Source: Dyella_A sp049445995 (lineage in GTDB: Bacteria > Pseudomonadota > Gammaproteobacteria > Xanthomonadales > Rhodanobacteraceae). Taken from it: a DNA stretch of 64,000 bases. Each line of letters opens with the position of its first letter. Within the stretch, counting starts at the first letter, position 1. Location: assembly GCF_049445995.1 (NCBI RefSeq), contig NZ_JBMSDZ010000016.1, forward strand, positions 1-64,000, in the 5' to 3' direction. The notes under the pieces are model-generated. The model was not told the DNA's origin, made no database searches, and saw only the letters and a program-made list of their open reading frames with translations. This document shows, in pieces, positions 8,617 through 17,355 of this stretch. Made by a program: the position numbers and the translations under genes.

Positions 8617-9570
8617 ATGCGCACGCTCTACCCCGAGGTCACGCCCTACCTCGTCGAACACCTGGCGGTCGATGCGCTGCACACGCTTTACGTGGAGCAC
8701 TGCGGCAATCCGGACGGCCTGCCGGTGATCTTCCTGCACGGCGGCCCCGGCGCGGGCCTGTCGGACTATCACCGGCGCTTCTTCGACCCCGCGCGCTACC
8801 GCATCGTGCTGTTCGACCAGCGCGGCGCGGGCCGCTCCACGCCGTTCGCCGAGCTCACCGGCAACACCACCTGGCACCTGGTGGCCGACATCGAGGCGAT
8901 CCGCGAACACCTCGGCATCGAGCGCTGGGCGGTGTTCGGCGGCTCGTGGGGTTCCACGCTGGCGCTGGCCTACGCGCAGGCGCACCCGGCGCGCGTACTG
9001 GGGCTGGTGCTGCGCGGCATCTTCCTCGGCCGCGATGAGGAACTGCGCTGGTTCAACGAAGCGGACGGCGGCGCGCGGCAGATCTTTCCCGAGCGCTGGG
9101 CGCGCTTCGTGGCACACATCCCCGCGGCCGAGCGCGACTCCATGCTGGGAGCCTACTGGCGCCGCCTCGCCAGCGACGACGAGGCCACCCGCCTCGCCGC
9201 GGCGCAGGTCTGGAGCGCCTGGGAAGGCGGCAGCACCACGCTGGAACACGATCCGCACGGCAGCGGCGACTTCGACGATCCGCACCGCGCGGTGAGCCTG
9301 GCCCTGATGGAGGCGCACTATTTCCGCCACCGCATCTTCCTGGAGGAGAACCAGCTGCTGCGCGACATCGGCCGCATCCGGCACATCCCCTCGACCATCG
9401 TGCACGGCCGCTACGACATCGTCTGCCCGATGAAGAGTGCGTGGGACCTGAGCCAGGCCTGGCCCGAAGCCGAGCTGCGCGTGGTGCTGGCCGGCCACAG
9501 CGCGGCCGATCCGGCGATCGTCGACGCGCTGGTCAGCGCCACCGACGCACTGGCCGAGCGCTTCGCCTGA
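8617..9570 (+). CDS. pip: Prolyl aminopeptidase (proline iminopeptidase)
   Basis: 317 residues from ATG 8617 (MRTLYPEVTPYLVEHLAVD). It is an alpha/beta-hydrolase of peptidase family S33 that removes N-terminal proline from peptides in the cytoplasm. Diagnostic motifs are HGGPGAG (oxyanion hole, ~residue 45), FDQRGAGRSTP, and the nucleophile elbow GGSWGSTLALAYAQ (Ser ~110). The C-terminal VHGRYDIVCP carries the catalytic Asp and LAGHSA the His. Length fits the ~315-residue family. It appears to stand alone. Confidence 0.95.
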   Translation: MRTLYPEVTPYLVEHLAVDALHTLYVEHCGNPDGLPVIFLHGGPGAGLSDYHRRFFDPARYRIVLFDQRGAGRSTPFAELTGNTTWHLVADIEAIREHLGIERWAVFGGSWGSTLALAYAQAHPARVLGLVLRGIFLGRDEELRWFNEADGGARQIFPERWARFVAHIPAAERDSMLGAYWRRLASDDEATRLAAAQVWSAWEGGSTTLEHDPHGSGDFDDPHRAVSLALMEAHYFRHRIFLEENQLLRDIGRIRHIPSTIVHGRYDIVCPMKSAWDLSQAWPEAELRVVLAGHSAADPAIVDALVSATDALAERFA

Positions 9571-9705
9571 ACCATGAGTCATGGCAGGCGGCGCCACGTC
9601 ACCTCGCCGTGCGCTCCTTCGGGGCGATCTGACCCGCACAAGATTCGGATGGCGGCCATCCCCTGCCGTCGCCAGACTGCGCGCTCCCCCACCCGGAGTG
9701 CACCG

Positions 9706-9765
9706 ATGCTGACCCTGTTCGACTACCTGCCCTCGCAGAACGCCTGGAAGGTGCGCCAGTTGCCC
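9706..9765 (+). pseudogene. 5' fragment of a second glutathione S-transferase gene
   Basis: ATG 9706, preceded by a purine-rich CCCGGAGTGCACC, begins MLTLFDYLPSQNAWKVRQL, the N-terminal strand and first helix of a GST thioredoxin-like domain (the SxNxxKVR glutathione-site pattern). After about 19 codons the frame continues into unrelated sequence (PAFGRRPALSNRAFGH) that overlaps the upstream region of the M1 peptidase gene. At least 180 codons are absent. The remaining ~300 bp gap (9571-9872) holds nothing else recognisable apart from the peptidase leader. Confidence 0.55.
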
Positions 9766-9872
9766 GCCTTCGGCCGGCGACCTGCCCTGAGCAACCGGGC
9801 CTTCGGACACGGGTCGGCCAGGGAAGGCCGGTGGCATACTCGGCGCTTTCCGTTTGCCGGAGTGGTCCCCCG

Positions 9873-11732
9873 ATGCACCTGTTGTCCACGCTCGCCGCGA
9901 GCGCCCTGCTGCTGCCGCTGGCGGCCCATGCCGCCGACCCGTACTCCTACGCGCAGCCCGACCAGGTCAGGGTCACCCACCTCGACCTCGATCTGAAGCT
10001 CGACTTCCCGCACAAGCAGCTGCACGGCCGCGCCACGCTGAGCCTGGACTGGGTGAACCCGAAGGCGACCTCGCTGGTGCTGGACACGCGCGACCTGAAG
10101 ATCGCCCGCATCGAGGGCATCGACGCCAAGGGCCGCGCCAGCGCGCTGACCTATGCGCTGGCGCCCCGCGACAAGCAGCTGGGCAGCAAGCTCACCATCG
10201 CCGCGCCGACGCATCCGGCCAGGGTGCGCGTCCTCTACACCACCTCGCCACAAGCCAGCGGCCTGCAGTGGCTGACCCCGGCACAGACCGCCGACAGGAA
10301 ACTGCCCTTCATGTTCTCGCAGAGCGAGTCGATCCACGCGCGCTCGTGGGTGCCGCTGCAGGATTCGCCGGCGATCCGCATCACCTATGACGCCCACGTC
10401 ACCGCGCCGAAGGACGTGCGCGTGGTGATGAGCGCGCCCAACGACGCCAGGCATCCGCTCAATGGCGACTTCTCGTTCCACCAGCCGCATGCGATCCCCT
10501 CCTACCTGCTGGCGATCGCCGCCGGCGACATCGCCGCGGAGGCCACCGGCCCGCGCAGCGCGGTGTATGCCGAGCCGTCGATGGTGCACAAGGCGGCGCG
10601 CGAGTTCGACGACACCGAAAAGATGATCGCCACCGCCGAAAAGCTCTACGGCCCCTACCGCTGGGGCCGCTACGACCTGATCGTGCTGCCGCCGTCGTTC
10701 CCGTTCGGCGGCATGGAAAACCCGAACATGACCTTCGCCACGCCGACCATCGTGGTGGGCGACAAGAGCCTGGCCTCGGTGGTCTCGCACGAGCTGGCGC
10801 ACAGCTGGTCGGGCAACCTGGTGACCAACGCCAGCTGGCGCGATGGCTGGCTCAACGAGGGCTTCACCACCTACGTGCAGGGCCGCATCACCGAGGCGGT
10901 GTACGGCAAGTCGCTGGCCGACGAGGAGGCGCTGCTGTCGGCGCGCGCGCTGGAGAAGAACATCGGCTCGATGCCGGCCAACAGCCAGAAGCTGGCGCCG
11001 GTGCCGGGCGACGTGGACGCCGACGACGCGCTGTCCGACGTGGCCTACGACAAGGGCTCGTGGTTCCTGCGCACGCTGGAGCAGCGCTTCGGCCGCGCCG
11101 CGTTCGATCCATACTTGAAAAGCTACTTCGACCACTTCGCCTTCCAGAGCATCACCACCGAGCAGATGCTGGCCTTCCTCAAGGCCCACCTGATCGACAA
11201 GTACCCCGGCAAGATGTCCTGGGACGAGGTGAACGCCTGGGTCTACGGCACCGGCATCCCCAAGGACGCGCCGCTGCCGACCTCGGCGCGCTTCGACATG
11301 ATCGATGCGAAAGTGAAGGCATTCACCGCCGGCACGCTGCCCGCCGACCGGCTCGACGCGAAGGACTGGAACACGCAGGAGTGGATGTACTTCCTCGACC
11401 GCCTGCCCGACGCGCCCAAGCTGGATGCGATGAAGGCGCTCGATGCCGCCTGGCACCTCACCGGCACGCCGAACGCCGAGATCGGCATGCGCTGGTACAT
11501 CCATGCCATCGCCGCCGGCGACAGGGACGTGTGGCCCGCCGCGCGCGAGCACATGACCCGCATCGGGCGCATCTACCTCACCACGCCGGTGTACCGCGCC
11601 TTCGCCGCCACGCCGGACGGCCTGGCCTACGCCAAGGCCGCCTATGCCAGGGCGAAGGACGGCTATCACCCGCTGACCCGGCAGGTGATCGAGGGCATCT
11701 TCGCCAAGGCGAAGGCCAAGCCGGCGAAGTAG
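9873..11732 (+). CDS. Secreted M1-family metallopeptidase (aminopeptidase N / LTA4-hydrolase-like)
   Basis: 619 residues from ATG 9873, chosen because it starts a signal peptide (MHLLSTLAASALLLPLAAHA); the mature protein starts near ADPYSYA. Family features: GGMENPNM (GxMEN substrate-binding loop, ~residue 280), and HELAH at residues 306-310 with the third zinc ligand E329 in WLNEGFTTY (HExxH-18-E). The C-terminal ~200 residues are alpha-helical, as in the leukotriene-A4-hydrolase branch. It should trim N-terminal residues from peptides in the periplasm or outside the cell. It is followed by an alpha/beta-hydrolase gene on the same strand. Confidence 0.93.
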   Translation: MHLLSTLAASALLLPLAAHAADPYSYAQPDQVRVTHLDLDLKLDFPHKQLHGRATLSLDWVNPKATSLVLDTRDLKIARIEGIDAKGRASALTYALAPRDKQLGSKLTIAAPTHPARVRVLYTTSPQASGLQWLTPAQTADRKLPFMFSQSESIHARSWVPLQDSPAIRITYDAHVTAPKDVRVVMSAPNDARHPLNGDFSFHQPHAIPSYLLAIAAGDIAAEATGPRSAVYAEPSMVHKAAREFDDTEKMIATAEKLYGPYRWGRYDLIVLPPSFPFGGMENPNMTFATPTIVVGDKSLASVVSHELAHSWSGNLVTNASWRDGWLNEGFTTYVQGRITEAVYGKSLADEEALLSARALEKNIGSMPANSQKLAPVPGDVDADDALSDVAYDKGSWFLRTLEQRFGRAAFDPYLKSYFDHFAFQSITTEQMLAFLKAHLIDKYPGKMSWDEVNAWVYGTGIPKDAPLPTSARFDMIDAKVKAFTAGTLPADRLDAKDWNTQEWMYFLDRLPDAPKLDAMKALDAAWHLTGTPNAEIGMRWYIHAIAAGDRDVWPAAREHMTRIGRIYLTTPVYRAFAATPDGLAYAKAAYARAKDGYHPLTRQVIEGIFAKAKAKPAK

Positions 11733-11808
11733 GCGCGGGCGCCGTCTTCGATGCGCTGCGCTGACACATCCACGCCGTACCCCCCCACTTTCCGCACAGG
11801 CCCAGGCC

Positions 11809-12807
11809 ATGTCCTCCTCGCCCGCCACCACGCCCGCCCCCTCCCGCCCGCTGTGGCAGCGCCTGCTGCTGCGACGGCTGAAATTCCTGCTCGGCGTGAT
11901 CGTGGTGCTGGGGCTGGCGCTCGGCGGCAGCTACCTGTTCGCGCCGCAGTGGCTGCTGCAGGCGAACTTCGCCCGCCAGGCCATGGCCGCGCATCTGGAC
12001 ACGAAAACGGTGCAGGCGGGCGACACGCGCTGGTCGTACTACGAGGGCGGCGAAGGCCCCACCCTTGTGCTGCTGCACGGCTACGATGCCAGCAAGGAGG
12101 TTTGGCTGGAGGTGGCGAAGGAGCTCACGCCGCACTTCCATCTGATCATTCCCGATCTCCCCGGCTGGGGCGACTCCTCGCGCCACGACGGCGCCAGCTA
12201 CGACATCGATGCGCAGGCCGCGCGCCTGGCTGCGTTCATGCAGGCACTGGGCCTGCGCAGTGTGACCGTGGTGGGGCATTCCATGGGTGGGGCGATCGCT
12301 GGCGTCTACGCGGCGGAGCATCCGCAGGTGGTCAACCGGCTGGTGCTGATGGACTCGTTCGGCCTGCGCTCGAAGGAGAACGACTTCGCCCGCACCGCAC
12401 TCTCCGGCAGCAATCCGTTCGACTACGACGACCGCGCCGGCTTCGCGCGTGCCGCCGCGCTGGCCTTCGAGAAGGTGCCCGACCTGCCCGGCCGCTTCAT
12501 CGACGTGCTGATCCAGCGCAACCGGCGCGACCGCGGCTTCCTCGACAAGACCTTCAACGGACTGCGCAAGCCCTCGCAGTACCTGTCCGTGCAGCAGCGC
12601 CTGGGCCAGCTCACCATGCCGGTGATGGGCCTGTGGTGCCGCGACGACAAGATCATCGACATCTCCGCGCTGGACAGCCTGCGCAACGGTCTGATCAATG
12701 CCGCCGCCATCAGCACCACCACGCTCAGCGGCTGCAACCACATGCCGATGCTGGAAAAGCCCGAGCAGACCGCGCAGGTGCTGACCGCGTTCGAGCTGTC
12801 GCACTGA
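11809..12807 (+). CDS. Membrane-anchored alpha/beta hydrolase (lipase/esterase-like)
   Basis: 332 residues. An N-terminal uncleaved signal-anchor (FLLGVIVVLGLALGGSYLF, ~residues 26-44) is followed by an alpha/beta-hydrolase domain: LVLLHGYDASKEVW (oxyanion hole, ~88), nucleophile elbow VVGHSMGGAIAGVYA (Ser ~158), WCRDDKIID (Asp) and GCNHMPMLEKPE (His). The catalytic triad is complete. The arrangement resembles periplasm-facing triacylglycerol lipase/esterase-like proteins; the substrate is not determined. It lies 76 bp after the M1 peptidase stop with no evident terminator, so cotranscription is possible. Confidence 0.85.
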   Translation: MSSSPATTPAPSRPLWQRLLLRRLKFLLGVIVVLGLALGGSYLFAPQWLLQANFARQAMAAHLDTKTVQAGDTRWSYYEGGEGPTLVLLHGYDASKEVWLEVAKELTPHFHLIIPDLPGWGDSSRHDGASYDIDAQAARLAAFMQALGLRSVTVVGHSMGGAIAGVYAAEHPQVVNRLVLMDSFGLRSKENDFARTALSGSNPFDYDDRAGFARAAALAFEKVPDLPGRFIDVLIQRNRRDRGFLDKTFNGLRKPSQYLSVQQRLGQLTMPVMGLWCRDDKIIDISALDSLRNGLINAAAISTTTLSGCNHMPMLEKPEQTAQVLTAFELSH

Positions 12808-12816
12808 TGGAACAGC

Positions 12817-12875
12817 GGTCGCCCACAGGGTGCGCTCCTACGGCAGCCACCGTGGAGCGCACCCTGTGCGCGACC
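12817..12875. repeat. REP-like palindrome, inside-out copy
   Basis: The arms are GGTCGCCCACAGGGTGCGCT...CTAC on the left and GGAGCGCACCCTGTGCGCGA on the right. This is the same core as the other REP copies in the window but with the order of the arms reversed: CTCCTAC/GGAG face inwards, CGACC faces outwards. It is shorter than the other copies (59 bp) and supplies the TAG (12838-12840) that ends the minus-strand methyltransferase fragment. Confidence 0.75.
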
Positions 12876-13005
12876 GGCCGCATGGCGATTGGTCCAACAA
12901 CACCCCCGGCACCAACGCCTTCACCCGCCGCATGTAGCCCTCGTAGCGCACGCCGAACTGCTCACGCATCCAGCGCTCTTCCAGCTTCGGCTTGAACCAG
13001 TGCAT
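12838..13005 (-). pseudogene. 3' fragment of an isoprenylcysteine-carboxyl-methyltransferase-like gene
   Basis: On the minus strand, an open frame from 13005 reads MHWFKPKLEERWMREQFG then VRYEGYMRRVKALVPGVL. This is the C-terminal signature of ICMT/phospholipid-methyltransferase-like integral membrane methylases (EExxMxxxFGxxYxxYxxRVxxLxP). The four or five upstream membrane helices are missing, and the frame ends in the adjacent REP element. About 40 of ~200 codons remain. It lies directly downstream of the YgjP-like gene on the same strand. Confidence 0.6.
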
Positions 13006-13041
13006 CAAGTGTCGACCGTCACCCGCGCGGGTGGACGAGGC

Positions 13042-13812
13042 TCAGTCCGCCACGTCCGCCACCAGGCGGTCCAGCTCGGCCTTCAGCAGCGAGCCGTTCT
13101 GGCGCAGCCAGTCGCGCTGCTCGCGCCAGCCGGGAAACAGGGTTTCCACCAGCGCCCAGAAGCGCGGCGAATGGTTGCGCACCTTGAGGTGGCACAGCTC
13201 GTGGGCGAGCACGTAGCGCAGCGCGGCGGGCGGGGCCAGCGCGAGGGCGAGATCGAGATTGATGCGGTCGCGGGTGTCCAGGCTGCCCCACAGGCTTTTC
13301 AGCGGGCGGATCTTCAGCGCGGTGGGCGCCAGGCCGAGCTGCGGCACGTAGCCGGCCAGCCAGCGCGAGACGTCGCGACGGATCAGCGACTCGAAATGCG
13401 AGGCGAGCAGACCGCGCGCCACCGGCAGGGCGCGGGTGTGCGGGCGCGGGATGATCAGCGTGATGCCGGCCTCGGCGCTCTCGATGCGCGGATACGGGCC
13501 TTCGGCCCAGTCCAGCGACACGCGCTCGCCGCGCACCGGAATCCGGGTGGCATGGCCCACGCGCAGCGGCGGCAGCGGCTTCACCAGCAGGTTGAGCTCG
13601 TCGAGTTTCTGCTCCAGCCAGTCGGCGTGGCTGCGCAGGAAGGCGCTGACCTGGGCCGGGTGCGTACCGCGCGGATAGCTGACGCGCGCACCCCTGGGGG
13701 TGACGGTGAGGCGCAGTCGGCGCGCGCGCGGGTGGGCGGCCTTGAGCACGCGGATCGTGCTGCCGCCGGCGGTCGCCAGTTCCAGCCAGTCGCCTTCGAG
13801 TTGCTGCGCCAT
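13042..13812 (-). CDS. YgjP-like M48-type metallopeptidase (DUF45)
   Basis: 256 residues from ATG 13812. The conserved C-terminal block contains the zinc site YVLAHELCHLKVRNHSPRFW (HExxH plus a further His, ~residues 200-220) followed by LFPGWREQRDWLR, typical of the YgjP/SprT-like DUF45 family (~230-260 residues). Members are soluble cytoplasmic predicted metallopeptidases with poorly defined targets. It is a single gene, convergent with a remnant and divergent from nothing obvious; rdgC lies ~160 bp upstream on the same strand. Confidence 0.88.
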   Translation of the reverse strand: MAQQLEGDWLELATAGGSTIRVLKAAHPRARRLRLTVTPRGARVSYPRGTHPAQVSAFLRSHADWLEQKLDELNLLVKPLPPLRVGHATRIPVRGERVSLDWAEGPYPRIESAEAGITLIIPRPHTRALPVARGLLASHFESLIRRDVSRWLAGYVPQLGLAPTALKIRPLKSLWGSLDTRDRINLDLALALAPPAALRYVLAHELCHLKVRNHSPRFWALVETLFPGWREQRDWLRQNGSLLKAELDRLVADVAD

Positions 13813-13975
13813 GCCGCCATGTGCCTGTGGATCGAGCCGTTGCGCGGGCGGTGTCGATATCGCCCTCCCGCGCCGGGAATTGCCCTGGATTCTGGCAGGG
13901 TTTGGCGACGCGCACGTGATGTTTCAACGGGGTGCGGCCGCGCGTGCCGCGGCCCGCACCATTCGCACGCGTATG

Positions 13976-14893
13976 TCAGGCGTCGGCCGGGCGCGGCAGG
14001 CCGAACCACTCTTCCAGCTTGGCCAGCAGGCGCTCCAGCTCCAGCGTGAGCAGGGCGAAGCTGGCGTCGGCCTCGGCGGCGGCATCGGCGTGGCTGTCGC
14101 CCATCTCGTCCAGCACCACGTCGAGGAACTTCAGCTTGCGCACGATCAGGTCCTCGCCCAGCACGAAGCTCATGCGGTCGTCGAACACCAGGCCGAGCTG
14201 AAACACCTGCTTGCCGTTGCGCAGGTGCTCCTTGATCTCCTCGCTGTCGAGCTCCTGCCGGCGGCACTTGGCGATGGCGCCGGTGGCAGTGGCCGGATCG
14301 CGCAGCTCCACCTCGTCGCCCAGCGCCAGGCCGGCCGGCAGCGTGCCGTTGGCGAGCCAGTCGGTCATCAGCACGCGCGGACCCTCCTCCGGCGCCAGCG
14401 GCACGGCGGGGAAGCTGCCCAGCGCCTCGCGGATCTGGGTCAGTGCGTTCTCGGCCGACTTGCGGCTGGAGGTATCGAGCACCAGCCAGCCGTGCTTTTT
14501 GTCGACGTAGGCGGACATGCGCGAGGTGCGCACGAAGGCGCGCGGCAGCAGTTCGGTGAGCAGATCTTCCTTGATCCGCTTGCGCTCGCGGCCGCCGACC
14601 TTGCGGCCTTCCTCCTCGGCGATCTTCTGCACCTTGCGTTGCAGCTCGTCGTTGATCACGGCCGCCGGCAGCAGCTTGTCCTCGCCGCCCACGGTGACCA
14701 TGGTGCAGGCGTTGACGACATGGGTGAGCGCGGCCTCCTCGCCGCGGCCCACCGGCGGCACGAAGCCCCGGGTGAACATTTCCAGCGGGCCGCAGGGGCG
14801 CAGGCGGTGCCCGGCGAGGGCGTCGTCGAGGCGGTTCAAATCCGCGGCGACGGCGGGGGAAAAGCGGAACAGGGTGAGATTGCGGAAGAACAT
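13976..14893 (-). CDS. rdgC: Recombination-associated protein RdgC
   Basis: 305 residues from ATG 14893 (MFFRNLTLFRFS). RdgC is a ring-shaped nucleoid-associated DNA-binding protein that limits RecA activity and supports growth of some replication mutants. The sequence matches along its whole length: GFVPPVGRGEEAALTHV near residue 44, KLLPAAVINDEL, the ERKRIKEDLLTELLPRAF block at ~105, and the C-terminal LVFDDRMSFVLGEDL. Normal length is ~300. It sits alone on the minus strand, with a repeat-bearing gap of ~245 bp upstream. Confidence 0.97.
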   Translation of the reverse strand: MFFRNLTLFRFSPAVAADLNRLDDALAGHRLRPCGPLEMFTRGFVPPVGRGEEAALTHVVNACTMVTVGGEDKLLPAAVINDELQRKVQKIAEEEGRKVGGRERKRIKEDLLTELLPRAFVRTSRMSAYVDKKHGWLVLDTSSRKSAENALTQIREALGSFPAVPLAPEEGPRVLMTDWLANGTLPAGLALGDEVELRDPATATGAIAKCRRQELDSEEIKEHLRNGKQVFQLGLVFDDRMSFVLGEDLIVRKLKFLDVVLDEMGDSHADAAAEADASFALLTLELERLLAKLEEWFGLPRPADA

Positions 14894-15009
14894 GCGGTGT
14901 CCGGTTGGGGGCGCAGCAGGCGGTGTGAGCAGCCAGCTACGCGGGATAACGGAGGTGAGGGGTGGAGGCCCGTGTTGTCGAAAAACGCCGATCGCCCGAA
15001 CTTTCTCAC

Positions 15010-15092
15010 CGTCATCCCGGCGAAAGCCGGGATCCAGCGTCTTTCCGGGTGCGGAGCCAAGGCACTGGATCCCGGCTTTCGCCGGGATGACG
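15010..15092. repeat. 28-bp perfect inverted repeat element
   Basis: Arms at 15010-15037 and 15065-15092 are perfect reverse complements (outer CGTCATCCCGGCGAAAGCCG) around a 27-bp centre. Each arm is itself partly palindromic (CCCGGC..GCCGGG). This is the common Xanthomonadales-type dispersed palindrome or MITE-like unit and is unrelated to the REP copies elsewhere here. It lies between rdgC and the aminotransferase gene and could fold into a strong RNA hairpin on either strand. Confidence 0.8.
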
Positions 15093-15139
15093 AGCGTGGA
15101 GTTTGAGTCGTCTCAGGGTCACCGGCTGCGACAGCAACC

Positions 15140-16339
15140 TCAGCCCGCCACCTTGGCGATGGCATCAGCCACATAACCGAGGTTCTGCGTATTGAGCGCC
15201 GCCACGCAGATGCGGCCGGTGCCGAGCGCGTAGATGGCGAACTCCTCGCGCAGGCGCTCGACCTGCGCCTTGCTCAGGCCCGAGTAGGAGAACATGCCCG
15301 CCTGGCGCTGGATGAAGCCGAACTCGTGGCCGTGCGCGGCGAGCTTCTGCACCAGCCCAGCACGCATGGCGTGGATGCGCTCGCGCATCTCGCCCAGTTC
15401 GCTCTCCCACAGCGCGCGCAGCTCGGCGCTGGCCAGCACGCCGGCCACCAGCTGGCCGCCGTGCGCGGCCGGGCTGGAGTAGTTGGCGCGGATGGTCTGC
15501 TTGATCTTCGAGCGCAGGCGCGCGGCCTCGTCGCGGTCGGCGCCGATCATCGACAGCACGCCCACGCGCTCGCCGTACAGCGAGAACGATTTGGAATACG
15601 AGCTGGCCACCACGAACGCCTCGATGCCCGACTCGGCGAACATCCGCACCGCGGTGGCGTCGGCGTCGATGCCCTGGTCGAAACCCTGGTAGGCCATGTC
15701 GACGAAGGGCAGCAGCTTGCGCTCCTTCACCAGCTCCACCACCTGCGCCCACTGGTCGGGCGCGAGATCCACGCCGGTGGGGTTGTGGCAGCACGCGTGC
15801 AGCAGCACCACGGTGCCCGGTGCCAGCCTGCCGAGGTCCTCCAGCATGCCGGCGAAATCCAGGCCGCGGGTGCTGTCGTCGTAGTAGCGGTAATCCAGCA
15901 GCTGGAAGCCGGCGGTGCGGAACACCACGTGATGGTTGCCCCAGCTCGGGTTGCTGATGGCGATCTTCGCGTCGATGCCAGCCACCTGCCTGAGCAGGTC
16001 GGCCGCCACGCGCAGCGCGCCGCTGCCGCCGATGGTCTGCGCGCTGGCCACGCGGCCGGCTTCGAGCAGCGGCGAGCCCTCGCCGAACAGCAGCTGCTGG
16101 CTGAGCTTGTTGTAGGCCGGCAGGCCGTCGATCGGCAGGTAGCCGCGCGGCTGGGTGTCGCGCGCCAGCGCCTGCTCCACCTGCTGCACCGCCTTGAGCA
16201 CCGGCACGCGTCCCTGCTCGTCGGTGTAGATGCCCACGCCGAGGTTCACCTTGTTCGGGCGCGGGTCGGCGACAAAGGCTTCGGTGAGGCCGAGGATCGG
16301 ATCGCCCGGGGCCATTTCGACGGATGCAAAGAGGGACAT
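15140..16339 (-). CDS. tyrB: Aromatic-amino-acid / aspartate aminotransferase (class I)
   Basis: 399 residues from ATG 16339 (MSLFASVEMAPGDPILGL). It is a PLP enzyme of the AspC/TyrB subgroup: NKVNLGVGIYTDEQG near residue 35, GGSGALRVAADLL ~105, CCHNPTGVDL (~190), and the PLP lysine in SSYSKSFSLYGERVG (~255), with SRAxYS-like RANYSSPAAHGG downstream. It transfers the amino group between glutamate and tyrosine/phenylalanine or aspartate in the cytoplasm; TyrB versus AspC specificity is not separable by eye. It starts 38 bp after ttcA on the same strand, so the two likely share a transcript. Confidence 0.9.
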   Translation of the reverse strand: MSLFASVEMAPGDPILGLTEAFVADPRPNKVNLGVGIYTDEQGRVPVLKAVQQVEQALARDTQPRGYLPIDGLPAYNKLSQQLLFGEGSPLLEAGRVASAQTIGGSGALRVAADLLRQVAGIDAKIAISNPSWGNHHVVFRTAGFQLLDYRYYDDSTRGLDFAGMLEDLGRLAPGTVVLLHACCHNPTGVDLAPDQWAQVVELVKERKLLPFVDMAYQGFDQGIDADATAVRMFAESGIEAFVVASSYSKSFSLYGERVGVLSMIGADRDEAARLRSKIKQTIRANYSSPAAHGGQLVAGVLASAELRALWESELGEMRERIHAMRAGLVQKLAAHGHEFGFIQRQAGMFSYSGLSKAQVERLREEFAIYALGTGRICVAALNTQNLGYVADAIAKVAG

Positions 16340-16377
16340 GACAGTGCTCAAAGGATGGTGATTGGAAGTATGGACGT

Positions 16378-17259
16378 CTAAACGGCTTGATCGGCAGCCG
16401 GCCCGCCAGCATAACCGGCCAGCCACGCGCGCGCATCGGCGGCGGGCCCGTCGCGCTTGGCGCCCAGCGCGGCGAAGTCGAACAGCCTGCGGTCGGCCAG
16501 CTGCGAGGGCGATACGCTGCCCAGCGCGCGGAAGATGTTCTCGCTGCGCCCGGGCTGGAGCTTCTCCCACTCGGCCAGCATCTGGCCCACGGCCTTGCGC
16601 TGCAGGTTCTCCTGCGAGCCGCACAGGTTGCACGGGATGATCGGAAAGGCGCGCTGCGCGGCGTACGCGGCGATGTCGCTTTCCTTGCAATAGGCCAGCG
16701 GGCGGATCACCACGTGGCGGCCGTCGTCCGAGCGCAGCTTCGGCGGCATCGCCTTGAGCTGGGCCTGGTAGAACAGGTTGAGGAAGAACGTGCCGAGGAT
16801 GTCGTCGCGGTGGTGGCCCAGCGCGATCTTGCTGATGCCGTTCTCCGCCGCCCACTGGTACAGCGCGCCGCGGCGCAGGCGCGAGCACAGGCTGCACATG
16901 GTCTTGCCGGCCGGGATCACCCGGGTCACCGTGCTGTAGGTGTCCTGCTCGATGATGTGGAACGGCACGCCGCGCGCGGTGAGGTAGTCGGGCAGCACGT
17001 GCGCCGGAAAGCCCGGCTGCTTCTGGTCCAGGTTCACCGCCACCAGCTCGAAGCGCACCGGCGCCTTCGCCTGCAGCGACAGCAGCATGTCCAGCAGGGT
17101 GTACGAATCCTTGCCGCCGGACAGGCACACCATCACCGTGTCGCCGTCCTCGATCATGTTGAAGTCGGCGATCGCCTGGCCGACCTGGCGGCGCAGGCGC
17201 TTGGCCAGCTTGCCGGCTTCGTGGCTGTGCTTGCGGGTGCGGTCGGGCGGGGCGGACAT
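16378..17259 (-). CDS. ttcA: tRNA 2-thiocytidine(32) synthetase TtcA
   Basis: 293 residues from ATG 17259 (MSAPPDRTRKHSHEAGKLA); an in-frame ATG ten codons upstream is possible. TtcA thiolates C32 of some tRNAs using ATP and an iron-sulfur cluster. Visible: the PP-loop VMVCLSGGKDSYTLLDML (~residue 45), two CxxC pairs, MCSLCSRLRRG (~120) and IPCNLCGSQENLQR (~215), which bind the cluster, and ALGHHRDDILGTFFLNLFY between them. Length matches the family. It precedes tyrB on the minus strand. Confidence 0.97.
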   Translation of the reverse strand: MSAPPDRTRKHSHEAGKLAKRLRRQVGQAIADFNMIEDGDTVMVCLSGGKDSYTLLDMLLSLQAKAPVRFELVAVNLDQKQPGFPAHVLPDYLTARGVPFHIIEQDTYSTVTRVIPAGKTMCSLCSRLRRGALYQWAAENGISKIALGHHRDDILGTFFLNLFYQAQLKAMPPKLRSDDGRHVVIRPLAYCKESDIAAYAAQRAFPIIPCNLCGSQENLQRKAVGQMLAEWEKLQPGRSENIFRALGSVSPSQLADRRLFDFAALGAKRDGPAADARAWLAGYAGGPAADQAV

Positions 17260-17355
17260 GGGCGGCGATGCGGTACGCAGGACGGCCATTGTAGCGGGCT
17301 GACCCGGGCGAGGCCGGAGGCGTACACTGCGGCCTTCCTTCCACGCGCACCCGCC

